From contig JADKCL010000001.1 of NCBI GenBank assembly GCA_016718825.1, forward strand, positions 186,001 to 250,000: a stretch of 64,000 nucleotides of DNA, given 5' to 3'. The notes under the pieces were generated by a model. The model saw nothing but the letters and a program-made list of their open reading frames with translations. It was not told the origin of the DNA and searched no databases. Shown piece by piece: positions 15,781 through 24,394 of this stretch. Position numbers and translations under genes: made by a program. Positions within the stretch are counted from its first letter, which is position 1; every line of letters begins with the position of its first letter. The DNA is from Bacteroidota bacterium. Its GTDB lineage: Bacteria > Bacteroidota > Bacteroidia > J057 > JADKCL01.

Positions 15781-18492
15781 ATGAAAAAGTTTCTTAGCGT
15801 TGCCCTGATCTGCATATTGGCAGTCGCAACACAGACAGCACAAGCGCAATTGGGCCGCGCCAACAAAAGGTTTGACCGTCGGGAATACGCCAAAGCCATT
15901 CCGCTGTATCAACGCCACTTGGAAAAGGTGCCCATCAGCGAAGAAGGCATGGAAAAGCTTGCCCATAGCTATCGCCAAATCAATGACTCGCGCAACGCGG
16001 AATATTGGTACAACCGGTTGATCAAGGCTGGCAACAAGGATCCGCAAAACGTCTTCTACTTTGCTCAAATGCTCATTAACAATGAGAAATGGGAAGATGC
16101 GGCCCCCTTGCTCGAGAAATATCTGCAAGAACGCGATTGGGATGAAGTGGCTCAAAACATGCTCAAATCTGCCAAAAGCTACAAAGAGTATATGGCTGAT
16201 TCCACGATGTACATCGTGAAGGGCACGAATATCAATACCGCCAAGGCGGAGTTCAGCCCCACGATTTACAGGAACTCCATTGTGTTTGCAAGTTCGCGGA
16301 CCCCAGCCAAAAACATCTTCAATTGGACCGGAGACAACTTTTTGGACCTGTATCAAGCGCAGTATTTTGGCAAGGCTGAATTGGGCGAGCCCCAAATCCT
16401 GCCGGGATTGGCCAACAGTAAGTACCACGAAGGCGGTAGCACATTCAGCCCCGATGGCAACTTGATGTACTTTACCCGCAACAATTACAATCAAGGCAAG
16501 CTCACAAAAGGCGAAAATGGATTGGTAAGGCTCAAAACGTTCCAAGCCGAACTTGTGCGCAACAAATGGGACAACATCAAGGAAGTGCCTTTTAATGGTG
16601 AGGAATTCTCCGTTGGGCATCCAAGCTTGAGCCCTGACGGCAGCACCTTCTTTTTCGTTTCGGATATGACAGGTGGTGAGGGCGGCACGGATATTTGGAT
16701 GGCAAAGAAGCAAGGTGAAACTTGGAGCAAGCCGGAAAACATGGGTCCACGCATCAATACCCCTGGCAATGACATGTTTCCTTGGGTGAGTCCGACAGGA
16801 GTGTTTTACTTTTCTTCGAATGGACATCCTGGTCTGGGCGGTCTCGACCTCTACCGCGTAACTTCAGTCGGCACCGAGTTTGAGAAGGTTCAAAACATGG
16901 GCTACCCGGTAAACAGTCCACGCGACGACTTTTCCTTGGTGATCGACGAAAAATCCGGTGTCGGATTTTTCAGCTCCAACCGCAAGGGTGGAAAAGGAGA
17001 CGACGACATTTATTCTTTCATTCAGCGCCAGGTTTTGGAAGGCCATGTGGTGGATGCTTCAACGGGCAAATCCATCAACAATGCCAAGGTCGAAATCTAT
17101 GGTGTAAAGGGTCTCCAAACGGTGATTCGCACTGACAGTGTAGGCCATTTCCGTTATGGTTTGGACAGAAACACTGACTATAAATTGGTCGGTTCTGGCG
17201 ATCATTATTTGGAGACACAGCAGATTGTAAGCACAGTGAGCTTCGACCCAACTGTACCGGTCGAAACGTTGATCAAACTGGAAAAGGACAAGTCTGATCC
17301 CATCTACAATCTCAAAGGTAAGTTGGAAGCCGACAGCATCGTGAACCTCGAAGGCACCAAGGTGCGCATCATCGCCAAGGAAGTCGTGGTAATGGTGGAC
17401 GAAAACGGAAACTTCGAATACCATCTTGCGCCAGAAACAGACTACGAAGTGCGTGTCGAGAAGGAAGGCTTCATGGACAAGGTCATGGACATCACCACCA
17501 AAGGCATGGCGCCCGGCGACCTCAATTTGAATGCGATGCTCATGAAGTTGATGCCGGATACCGCATTGTACCGCATCTTCTACGACTACGATGATGCCTT
17601 TGTACGTAGCGATGCCTACAAGGAGTTGGACAAAGTGCTTGAATTCATGAAGCGCAATCCGACAGCAAAGATCAGGCTTGTTTCCCATGCCGACCCGCGC
17701 GGTTCGGAATCCTACAACGAGCAATTGTCACGTAAGCGTACCAACAGTGCTTTCACCTATTTGATGCGCCATGGTATTGCACAAAATCGTTTGGAGCAGG
17801 TTTGGTTGGGCGAACGCAGTCCGAAAAACAAGTGCCGCGATGGAATGGATTGCACAGAGGAAGAATACCAAGAGAATCGCCAAACCGAAATTCAATTCGG
17901 AGGAAAGATTCGTGACCGTGAAATGCCAAAGTTGGAAGTTGTCCCAATGGATCCCAACAGCGATTCCGGCACGAGCAAGGCAGACTTGAAAATGCAGGCC
18001 GAGCCTTCTGGCAAGGAGAAAATCAAGGCGGGTGCTCCTGCAGATCCGAAGGATAGCATCAAGGAAGGTACTGAGGTGGTCGAACCAACCAAAGAATCCG
18101 CTCCAGCTGAGCAGCCCAAAGAGGAAGCCAAAACCGAAGCTCCAGCCACCACGCCTGCTGAGCAGCCCAAAGAGGAGGCTAAAACGGCAGCACCAGCCTC
18201 GACGCCGGCTGAACAGCCCAAGGAAGAAGCGAAAACTGCGGCACCTGCCTCCACTCCTGCGGAACAGCCCAAAGAGGAAGCCAAAACCGCAGCACCAGCC
18301 TCGACGCCTGCTGAGCAGCCCAAAGAGGAAGCCAAAACTGTAGCACCTGTCGAAAAGGAAATGGTCGAGGAGCTTCGGAAGCCCGAAAACCTCATTCAGG
18401 ACTTTGATGCACCGGCCGACAGTGCCAAGGGTGGCAATGCAGTACCGGTGACTCCGGGATCTGGCACAGCTGCCGATGGCAAGCCAAAATAG
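15781..18492 (+). CDS. PorE-like OmpA-family protein (TPR, WD40-like, CarboxypepD-reg, OmpA)
   Basis: 903 residues. After a signal peptide comes a TPR-like region (RREYAKAIPLYQRHLEK), a WD40/PD40-like propeller (GGSTFSPDGNLMYFT, GHPSLSPDGSTFFFVSD, FPWVSPTGVFYFSSNG), regulatory-like beta domains (VLEGHVVDASTGKSINNA), and an OmpA domain with YDDAFVRSDAY, RLVSHADPRGSESYNEQLSRKR and LGERSPKN, which should bind peptidoglycan. This order matches PorE, proposed to anchor the T9SS to the cell wall; PorP/SprF lies upstream. An extra C-terminal tail of about 170 residues carries a 17-residue Pro/Lys/Glu/Ala repeat not usual in the family. A strong terminator follows. Confidence 0.88.
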   Translation: MKKFLSVALICILAVATQTAQAQLGRANKRFDRREYAKAIPLYQRHLEKVPISEEGMEKLAHSYRQINDSRNAEYWYNRLIKAGNKDPQNVFYFAQMLINNEKWEDAAPLLEKYLQERDWDEVAQNMLKSAKSYKEYMADSTMYIVKGTNINTAKAEFSPTIYRNSIVFASSRTPAKNIFNWTGDNFLDLYQAQYFGKAELGEPQILPGLANSKYHEGGSTFSPDGNLMYFTRNNYNQGKLTKGENGLVRLKTFQAELVRNKWDNIKEVPFNGEEFSVGHPSLSPDGSTFFFVSDMTGGEGGTDIWMAKKQGETWSKPENMGPRINTPGNDMFPWVSPTGVFYFSSNGHPGLGGLDLYRVTSVGTEFEKVQNMGYPVNSPRDDFSLVIDEKSGVGFFSSNRKGGKGDDDIYSFIQRQVLEGHVVDASTGKSINNAKVEIYGVKGLQTVIRTDSVGHFRYGLDRNTDYKLVGSGDHYLETQQIVSTVSFDPTVPVETLIKLEKDKSDPIYNLKGKLEADSIVNLEGTKVRIIAKEVVVMVDENGNFEYHLAPETDYEVRVEKEGFMDKVMDITTKGMAPGDLNLNAMLMKLMPDTALYRIFYDYDDAFVRSDAYKELDKVLEFMKRNPTAKIRLVSHADPRGSESYNEQLSRKRTNSAFTYLMRHGIAQNRLEQVWLGERSPKNKCRDGMDCTEEEYQENRQTEIQFGGKIRDREMPKLEVVPMDPNSDSGTSKADLKMQAEPSGKEKIKAGAPADPKDSIKEGTEVVEPTKESAPAEQPKEEAKTEAPATTPAEQPKEEAKTAAPASTPAEQPKEEAKTAAPASTPAEQPKEEAKTAAPASTPAEQPKEEAKTVAPVEKEMVEELRKPENLIQDFDAPADSAKGGNAVPVTPGSGTAADGKPK
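18106..18345 (+). repeat. 51-bp tandem repeats coding for A-E-Q-P-K-E-E-A-K-T tail
   Basis: Five consecutive 51-bp units (starts 18106, 18157, 18208, 18259, 18310) encode AEQPKEEAKTAAPASTP with small changes; the last unit diverges after VAP. The nucleotide units are nearly identical, which suggests recent expansion. They lie in the coding frame at the C-terminus of the PorE-like protein, past the OmpA domain. Confidence 0.9.
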
Positions 18493-18517
18493 TTCTTCCG
18501 GGAAAATGATTCCCAAA

Positions 18518-18560
18518 ACAAGAGCCACACGGAGATTCGCCGCTGTGGCTCTTGTTTTTC
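18518..18560 (+). terminator. intrinsic terminator after the PorE-like gene
   Basis: Stem ACAAGAGCCACA (18518-18529) pairs exactly with TGTGGCTCTTGT (18544-18555), followed by TTTTC. It closes the CHU_C cargo, PorP/SprF and PorE-like operon. Confidence 0.9.
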
Positions 18561-18717
18561 AAAAACGATCCCTACCCAATTCGGCTGAGGATACCCAGTC
18601 GGACGCGGTGATTGGATTTTGTCGGTCCGTCTTTCGGCAAGCTCCCCGGCCAAGGGATAATTTTCTTTGACAATTCCCCATGCAAGCCCTATTTTTCGAA
18701 AAAGAAAGCGTTACAAT

Positions 18718-19740
18718 ATGGCAGAGCAAGACACTTTGAACAGTTTCATACAAGGAATTCCAAAGGCGGAATTGCACGTTCATATCGAGGGCACTTTTGA
18801 ACCCGAATTGATGTTTGCCATCGCCCAGCGCAATCAGGTTCCGATCCGGTTTGCCTCGGTGGAGGAGGTGAAGCAGGCCTACAACTTCAGCAACCTTCAA
18901 GACTTTTTGGACATTTACTATGAGGGCGCCAAGGTCTTGCTGCACGAGCAGGATTTTTACGACCTGACTTTTACCTATTTGGAGAAGTTGCATGCCCAAA
19001 ACGTCGTGCATGCCGAGATCTTTTTTGATCCGCAGACGCATACCGATCGTGGTGTTTCCTTTGGTACCGTGATCGACGGAATTTGGCGGGCTTGCCGTGA
19101 TGCCGAATCCAAATGGGGTCTCTCCACCAGCCTGATCATGTGCTTTTTGCGGCATTTGGATGAGGCCAGCGCTTTTCAGACCCTGGAGCAAGCGTTGCCT
19201 TATCGGGACCGCATCATCGGCGTTGGCCTCGATTCTTCCGAACTTGGGCATCCACCGTCCAAGTTTCAACGGGTTTTCGCGCGCGCTGCCGAGGAGGGGC
19301 TTCTACTCGTTGCACATGCAGGCGAAGAGGGTCCGGCCGCGTATATATGGGAGGCATTGAATCTACTGAACATTTCCCGCCTAGACCATGGAAACCGTTG
19401 TCTTGACGATGAAAAGCTCGTTGATGAACTCGTGCGCAGGCAAATGGCCTTGACGGTTTGTCCTTTGAGCAACCTGAAACTTTGTGTGGTCAAGGACTTG
19501 AAAGACCATTCCCTCAAGACCATGCTCGACCGCGGATTGTTGGTGACCGTCAATTCGGATGACCCAGCCTATTTTGGCGGCGGAGTCAATGACAATTACG
19601 CCCATACAGCTGCTGCCATCGGCCTCAGCAAGCAAGACATTTATGAACTTGCCCGCAACTCGTTTATCGGCTCGTTTTTGCCCGAAGACCAGAAGCAGCA
19701 GCACCTCATCAACATTGACACTTATTATCAAGGAATTTAA
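18718..19740 (+). CDS. adenine deaminase (adenosine-deaminase fold)
   Basis: 340 residues. A cytoplasmic zinc amidohydrolase with the metal motif ELHVHIEGT (His20, His22), VAHAGEEGP, LDHGNRC, CPLSNLKLC and TVNSDDPAYFGG. The combination HIEGTFEPELMFAIAQRN and LDSSELGHPPSKF is the signature of the adenine deaminase (EC 3.5.4.2) branch, which converts adenine to hypoxanthine, rather than classical adenosine deaminase. ATG 18718 was chosen because family members begin a few residues before PKAELH; the frame is open further upstream without a better start. A small unknown gene follows after 9 bp. Confidence 0.92.
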   Translation: MAEQDTLNSFIQGIPKAELHVHIEGTFEPELMFAIAQRNQVPIRFASVEEVKQAYNFSNLQDFLDIYYEGAKVLLHEQDFYDLTFTYLEKLHAQNVVHAEIFFDPQTHTDRGVSFGTVIDGIWRACRDAESKWGLSTSLIMCFLRHLDEASAFQTLEQALPYRDRIIGVGLDSSELGHPPSKFQRVFARAAEEGLLLVAHAGEEGPAAYIWEALNLLNISRLDHGNRCLDDEKLVDELVRRQMALTVCPLSNLKLCVVKDLKDHSLKTMLDRGLLVTVNSDDPAYFGGGVNDNYAHTAAAIGLSKQDIYELARNSFIGSFLPEDQKQQHLINIDTYYQGI

Positions 19741-19749
19741 CACCACATC

Positions 19750-19989
19750 ATGGCCGAAGCACCCCGTACATCTTGGACATATTTGAAGGGCCCTTGGCAT
19801 TCATTCGAATTGCGGATTTCAAAGGAAGGCGTCGAATTGAAGGAATATTGGGATCCGGGCAAAAACCCGAATGTGAGCCAATGCACGCTCGCTGCCTTTC
19901 TCGCAGGGTCCTTGCACGACGAGATCAATGCCAACATGAATGCAGGCGTGTTGGGGGAAGCCCTGGAAAGTGCGCGCAAGATCGCTTGA
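19750..19989 (+). CDS. small protein of unknown function
   Basis: 79 residues, acidic to neutral, with no signal peptide or membrane segment. It reads as a short beta sheet (SWTYLKGPWHSFELRISKEGVELKEYW) followed by a helix (TLAAFLAGSLHDEINANM). It begins 9 bp after the adenine deaminase stop, so it is probably co-transcribed. I do not recognise the family. Codon use and the tight spacing support it as real. Confidence 0.65.
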   Translation: MAEAPRTSWTYLKGPWHSFELRISKEGVELKEYWDPGKNPNVSQCTLAAFLAGSLHDEINANMNAGVLGEALESARKIA

Positions 19990-20107
19990 GCCGACTTTGC
20001 GTGAATCAGGGCCAGGTTCATCGAGGGAAGTTTTAGCGCAAAGCCAAACGCCGAGCAGTGGGTAGCTGATCGGTGAAATGCCAACCTTCAACGTATTTTG
20101 AAGTACA

Positions 20108-20671
20108 ATGAATGCCTATCTCGCCCCCATTTTAGTAGAAGCCCGGTTGCTCCCCGACAGATTTCAGGAGTCCTTCGGCAATTTGAATGAAGTCCAGCTG
20201 AATTGGAAGCCCGATCCTGAAACGTGGAGCATTGGCGAATGCATCGACCACCTCATCACGACCAACCGCAGTTACTTTGCGCAGTTGGAGGCGATTACGC
20301 GCGGGGACAAACATGTCTCGTTTTGGGAGAAGCTGCCCATCCTCCATGGATTTTGGGGACGGATGCTGATCAAGGCAACCGCGGAGAAAGTAACCAAAAA
20401 GGCGAAGGTCCCTGCAGCCTTTCGTCCTACCCGAAGCCACTTTTCAGTAACCATTCTTTCGGAATTTGGGGTACAGCACCGGTATTTGCTGGACCTCGTA
20501 GAAAAGTTGCAGCACATGGATCATCATTCGCTCATCATTTCATCGCCAGCAGCAAGCTTTGTCACCTACAGCCTGCAAGATGGCTTGACAATCATTTTCC
20601 AGCATGAAAGGCGGCATTATCGACAAGCATTGGCATTGTTGACCAGACCCGATTTCCCCAAAAACACCTGA
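20108..20671 (+). CDS. DinB-family four-helix protein
   Basis: 187 residues with the DinB-like pattern: an N-terminal helix, then LNWKPDPETWSIGECIDHLITTNRSYF with the first His ligand, a middle helix around GFWGRMLIK, and the C-terminal FQHERRHYRQAL with H-x3-H. DinB superfamily members bind a metal with three His residues and include thiol-dependent S-transferases such as BshB partners. The exact reaction here is unknown. It is followed after 1 bp by the SMUG2-like gene, suggesting one transcript. Confidence 0.88.
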   Translation: MNAYLAPILVEARLLPDRFQESFGNLNEVQLNWKPDPETWSIGECIDHLITTNRSYFAQLEAITRGDKHVSFWEKLPILHGFWGRMLIKATAEKVTKKAKVPAAFRPTRSHFSVTILSEFGVQHRYLLDLVEKLQHMDHHSLIISSPAASFVTYSLQDGLTIIFQHERRHYRQALALLTRPDFPKNT

Positions 20672-20672
20672 C

Positions 20673-21377
20673 ATGGATCAACCTACATTCGCGGAAAAGG
20701 TGATTCGGTTCAATCGGGAGTTGGACTTCACTGGAAGCCTGCCCGCTGGTTTTGCGATGATGAATCCATTTCGGGAGAATCCGGTTGCTTTGGCCTGTTC
20801 AGAAACGTTCTACCGACAGTATTACAATGACCATCGGCCGAGGCGCTTGATCTTGGGGATCAATCCAGGCAGATTTGGAGCGGGGGTCACAGGGATTCCC
20901 TTCACGGACCCCAAACGTCTCATTGATGTCTGTAAGATTCCCTTCGTTGGCAAGCTGGAGCACGAGCCCTCCTCTGTCTATGTTTATGAAGTCATCGCTG
21001 CCTATGGCGGAGCAGCCGCATTTTACAGTGATGTCTATATTAATTCGGTTTGTCCACTTGGGTTCACTACCCAAAGCGCAAAAGGTAAAGTAGTTAATGT
21101 GAATTACTACGATGACAAGTCACTGACAGAGGCTGTTTTACCTTTTATTCTGGAAAGTATTCAAAAGCAGCTCGATATCGGGGTTGACAAGGATTGTTGT
21201 TTCTGCTTCGGAACGGGCAAGAACTACAAATTCTTGCAGCAGATCAACCAAGCGCACGGTTTTTTTGGAAAGATCGTTCCAATGGAACACCCGCGGTTTA
21301 TCATGCAATACAAAGCCAAATCCAAGCAGCGGTATATTGACGAATACCTGAATTTACTTCGCCATCCGAACGTTTGA
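20673..21377 (+). CDS. SMUG2/DUF4918-type uracil-DNA glycosylase family protein
   Basis: 234 residues of the uracil-DNA glycosylase superfamily. LILGINPGRFGAGVTGIPFTDP is the GINPG-type active-site motif of SMUG enzymes, with the pocket residues following; YINSVCPLG and the motif-2-like EHPRFIMQYK near the end complete the pattern of the SMUG2 (DUF4918) group. The expected role is removal of uracil or hydroxymethyluracil from DNA by base excision. It is packed directly behind the DinB-like gene and convergent with rnc. Confidence 0.85.
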   Translation: MDQPTFAEKVIRFNRELDFTGSLPAGFAMMNPFRENPVALACSETFYRQYYNDHRPRRLILGINPGRFGAGVTGIPFTDPKRLIDVCKIPFVGKLEHEPSSVYVYEVIAAYGGAAAFYSDVYINSVCPLGFTTQSAKGKVVNVNYYDDKSLTEAVLPFILESIQKQLDIGVDKDCCFCFGTGKNYKFLQQINQAHGFFGKIVPMEHPRFIMQYKAKSKQRYIDEYLNLLRHPNV

Positions 21378-21397
21378 AGTCGCGTCTGTGCCTAAGC

Positions 21398-22147
21398 CTA
21401 AAGTTGCTGCACCATTTCTTGGGTCAGCACTTTGAGTTTGATCAGCGCATCTTGTGAGGCGTTTTGTTCGGCAACCTTTTTCTTTTTGCCGACGCCAGTC
21501 CCGATGACTTTCTCACCAATCTTGACATCTATTTTGAAAAATTTGTCATTGCCTTCGCCTTTTTCAGCTACGAGCTCGTAGGTGAGGTTTTCCAATTTCT
21601 CCTTTTGCACGTGTTCGAGCAACATGGATTTGAAATTGTAAATGGTGTCTTCCATTTCACCCAGGTCCACATGGTCGTGCAAAATCTTGCCAATGATGAA
21701 CTTCTTGGTTTTGATATACCCCAAGTCCATGTAGACGGCACCGATAAAAGCCTCCAATGCGTCACCAAACATGCTTTTGTTGACTTGGCCTTTGCGGGTT
21801 TTGTTGAATTGGATCAGCGAATCGAGTTTGATCTTCTTGCAAATCTCATTCAACGATCCCCGGTTGACGATCTTGGCGCGCATTTCGGTGAGGAAACCCT
21901 CATCCTGAGTCGGATAGAGCTTGAACAAGTATTCCGAGACAACGGCGTCCAATACGGTATCACCCAGGAACTCCAGCCGTTCATTGCATTCTTGATGGCT
22001 GAACTTGCGGGTAGTCACAAGGGACGAATGGCGCAATGCAAGGTGATACAGGAATGGATCATTGGGCGTAAATCCAGTAATCATACGGACTTGACCAACA
22101 AACCCTTTTTCCTTGGAAAAATAACGATTGTAAAGCGTTCTGAACAA
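21398..22147 (-). CDS. rnc: ribonuclease III
   Basis: 249 residues. The double-strand-specific RNase III signature NERLEFLGDTVLDAVVSEYLF is present near residue 58, the second acidic cluster lies in FGDALEAFIGAVYMDLGY, and a C-terminal dsRNA-binding domain ends KKKKVAEQNASQDALIKL. It matures rRNA and some mRNAs in the cytoplasm. It is the third gene after acpP and fabF on the minus strand, an arrangement common in Bacteroidota, with 124 bp between fabF and rnc. Confidence 0.96.
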   Translation of the reverse strand: MFRTLYNRYFSKEKGFVGQVRMITGFTPNDPFLYHLALRHSSLVTTRKFSHQECNERLEFLGDTVLDAVVSEYLFKLYPTQDEGFLTEMRAKIVNRGSLNEICKKIKLDSLIQFNKTRKGQVNKSMFGDALEAFIGAVYMDLGYIKTKKFIIGKILHDHVDLGEMEDTIYNFKSMLLEHVQKEKLENLTYELVAEKGEGNDKFFKIDVKIGEKVIGTGVGKKKKVAEQNASQDALIKLKVLTQEMVQQL

Positions 22148-22271
22148 AAGACCTCCTTCCAGTCAGCAATCCCAACGAGGTGGAAATAGTCGCAACGCAC
22201 ATCGCCAAAGTGGCATGTACGGGTTCTGATTTACCTCAAGGGGAGAACAGTAAATATTCCTTACTGAACGA

Positions 22272-23516
22272 TTAGTCCAGTTTACGGAACACCACCGAGG
22301 CATTGTGCCCACCGAAACCGAAGGTGTTGCTAATGGCAACACGCACATCGCGTTTCACGGCAGTGTGGAATGTGTAATTGAGGTCGCATTCCGGATCATC
22401 CGTAAAGTGGTTGATCGTCGGGGGAACGACCCCGTGATAAATGGACAGGACGGAGGCAATGGCCTCGATGGCTCCAGCAGCGCCGAGGAGGTGGCCGGTC
22501 ATCGATTTGGTAGAACTTATATTCAGCTTGTGAGCGTGATCGCCAAAAAGCCTTTTGATGGCTTTGGTTTCAGCGATGTCTCCTAGCGGAGTAGAAGTGC
22601 CGTGAACATTGACATAATCGACTTCGGAAGGCAAGATGCCAGCTTGGTCGAGGCATTGCTTCATCACGCCATGTGCGCCGTCTCCATCGGGATGGGGCGC
22701 AGTGATATGATAGGCGTCGGCTGTCATGCCTACGCCACACAATTCACCGTAAATGCGCGCTCCCCTTGCCTTGGCATGCTCGTATTCTTCGAGCACCAAA
22801 ACACCTGCACCTTCACCCAAGACAAATCCATCGCGGTCCACATCAAAGGGACGGCTGGCAGTCGAGGGGTCATCATTGCGGGTCGAGAGCGCCTTCATGG
22901 CGTTAAATCCGCCAATACCAGCTTCCACAACCGCTGCTTCGGCGCCTCCTGCAAGCATGAGATCCGCAATTCCATTGCGAATGAGCATGAAGGCGTCGGC
23001 GATACAGTTGCTGGACGTGGCACAGGCGGAAACCGTGCTGTAATTGGGACCTCTTAGACCGTACTTGATCGACACGTGGCCCGAAGCGATGTCGATGATC
23101 ATTTTAGGGATAAAGAACGGATTGAAGCGCGGGGTGCCATCTCCTTTGTAGAAGTCCCGGACTTCTTCTTGGAAGGTAAGCAGGCCACCAATGCCAGATC
23201 CTAGGATCACACCAAACTTGGTCGGATCGTAGTCGCCCGGCTGCAGACCGGAGTCGGCCATCGCTTCGTCTGAAGTGACAACAGCATAATGACAGAAAGG
23301 ATCCATTTTTCTGGCTTCCTTTCTGTCAATAAATGCACCGATATCGAAGTTCTTGACCTCACAGGCAAATTGCGTCTTGAATTTGCTCGCATCAAATCGA
23401 GTGATGGGAGCAGCTCCACTTACACCATTCATCAAACCCTGCCAATATTCCTTGGCGGTGTTCCCGATGGGGGTAAGCGCACCCAAACCTGTGACGACGA
23501 CCCTTCGCTTCGACAT
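22272..23516 (-). CDS. fabF: beta-ketoacyl-ACP synthase II
   Basis: 414 residues of condensing enzyme. The catalytic triad is visible: Cys165 in TVSACATSSN, His305 in VNVHGTSTPLGD and His342 in KSMTGHLLGAAG. The N-terminus RRVVVTGLGALTPIG and the C-terminus NTFGFGGHNASVVF are typical of FabF, which elongates acyl-ACP with malonyl-ACP in fatty acid synthesis. The gene starts 3 bp after the acpP stop codon, so the two are surely co-transcribed. Confidence 0.97.
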   Translation of the reverse strand: MSKRRVVVTGLGALTPIGNTAKEYWQGLMNGVSGAAPITRFDASKFKTQFACEVKNFDIGAFIDRKEARKMDPFCHYAVVTSDEAMADSGLQPGDYDPTKFGVILGSGIGGLLTFQEEVRDFYKGDGTPRFNPFFIPKMIIDIASGHVSIKYGLRGPNYSTVSACATSSNCIADAFMLIRNGIADLMLAGGAEAAVVEAGIGGFNAMKALSTRNDDPSTASRPFDVDRDGFVLGEGAGVLVLEEYEHAKARGARIYGELCGVGMTADAYHITAPHPDGDGAHGVMKQCLDQAGILPSEVDYVNVHGTSTPLGDIAETKAIKRLFGDHAHKLNISSTKSMTGHLLGAAGAIEAIASVLSIYHGVVPPTINHFTDDPECDLNYTFHTAVKRDVRVAISNTFGFGGHNASVVFRKLD

Positions 23517-23519
23517 GTA

Positions 23520-23756
23520 TTACTTGCTGTTCGCTTCGAGATAAGTAATTGCGTCGCCGACAGTCATGATCTTTTCGGCGGCTTCATCAGGAATGCTGAT
23601 GTTGAATTCTTTTTCAAACTCCATGATCAACTCGACAGTGTCAAGCGAGTCGGCACCGAGGTCATTGGCGAAGCTGGCTTCACGGGTTACTTCCGCCTCC
23701 TCGACACCCAACTTGTCAACGATGATAGAGGTTACTTTTTTTGCGATTTCGGACAT
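23520..23756 (-). CDS. acpP: acyl carrier protein
   Basis: 78 residues, the standard length. The phosphopantetheine attachment site is Ser37 in DLGADSLDTVELIMEFE, and the protein is acidic and helical. ATG 23756 (MSEIAKKVTS) was chosen over a longer frame because it matches all ACP N-termini. It carries growing acyl chains for FabF, which starts 3 bp downstream, with rnc next. Confidence 0.97.
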   Translation of the reverse strand: MSEIAKKVTSIIVDKLGVEEAEVTREASFANDLGADSLDTVELIMEFEKEFNISIPDEAAEKIMTVGDAITYLEANSK

Positions 23757-23945
23757 CTTGGTAATGCTTTTAGTTCCTACTGTGCTTTTATTGAGACCCA
23801 CCAATGTAGTGAGTCCCCTTGAAACTGCCGCAAATATAATATTTTTCTTTTTCCAACAAGCAATTGCGATTTCCCTTCACATCAGATCTGCCAAGCCAAC
23901 CAAGAGCTAATTGTCATTTTAACACTAACTCCCTCCGCCGGACGA

Positions 23946-23973
23946 TTTTGTTGCTGAAAACTTCCTATCTTCG
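23946..23973 (+). promoter_or_regulatory. candidate Bacteroidota-type promoter for the IPExxxVDY-pyk pair
   Basis: TTTTG at 23946-23950 is followed, after 15 bases, by TATCTTCG at 23966-23973, close to the TTTG / TAnnTTTG pair used by the Bacteroidota primary sigma factor. The spacing is a little short of the usual 19-21, and one base of the -7 box differs. It lies about 20 bp before the GTG start of the next gene. Confidence 0.5.
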
Positions 23974-23992
23974 CTCACCTAAAGCAAAGGAT

Positions 23993-24394
23993 GTGGCAAA
24001 GAAGAATGTACTCGATTTTGGAAACGACCACTCGGCCACAGTGATCGGAATCGCCTCCAATGATAAAATTTGGAAGCTTTGCTGGAAACTTAACCAGGTT
24101 TTGTCGATCAACCTCGCAACAGCCGAGGACGATGTGACCCGTGTCAAAGGCCCGATTTTGTACACGGATTTCGAATCTGATCCAGATTTTGAATTCACAT
24201 TCTTTGAAAACAACCTCAAACCCACACAAGGAACCAAGCTTTCCAGGCAATTCCGCTATTGGCTGGTAATCGGCAGTAAAAAGGATGATGAGCTTCATTC
24301 ACAGCGGTTTTTGCAATTAATCGGCACCATTGACATTGTTTCTCTGGCGCACGATCTCACAGAAGAAAAAGACATAAAAAAATTACTCCCGTGA
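23993..24394 (+). CDS. IPExxxVDY-family-like protein upstream of pyruvate kinase
   Basis: 133 residues from GTG 23993 (residues AKKNVLDFGND follow). The frame is open further upstream, but the predicted promoter at 23946-23973 makes those starts unlikely. The core VIGIASNDKIWKLCWKLNQVLSINL and YTDFESD-x-DFEFTFFEN resembles small Bacteroidota proteins named after the IPExxxVDY motif, which usually precede pyk; the naming motif itself is replaced by FRYWLVIG here. Function is unknown. Its TGA stop overlaps the GTG start of pyk as GTGA, suggesting translational coupling. Confidence 0.75.
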   Translation: MAKKNVLDFGNDHSATVIGIASNDKIWKLCWKLNQVLSINLATAEDDVTRVKGPILYTDFESDPDFEFTFFENNLKPTQGTKLSRQFRYWLVIGSKKDDELHSQRFLQLIGTIDIVSLAHDLTEEKDIKKLLP

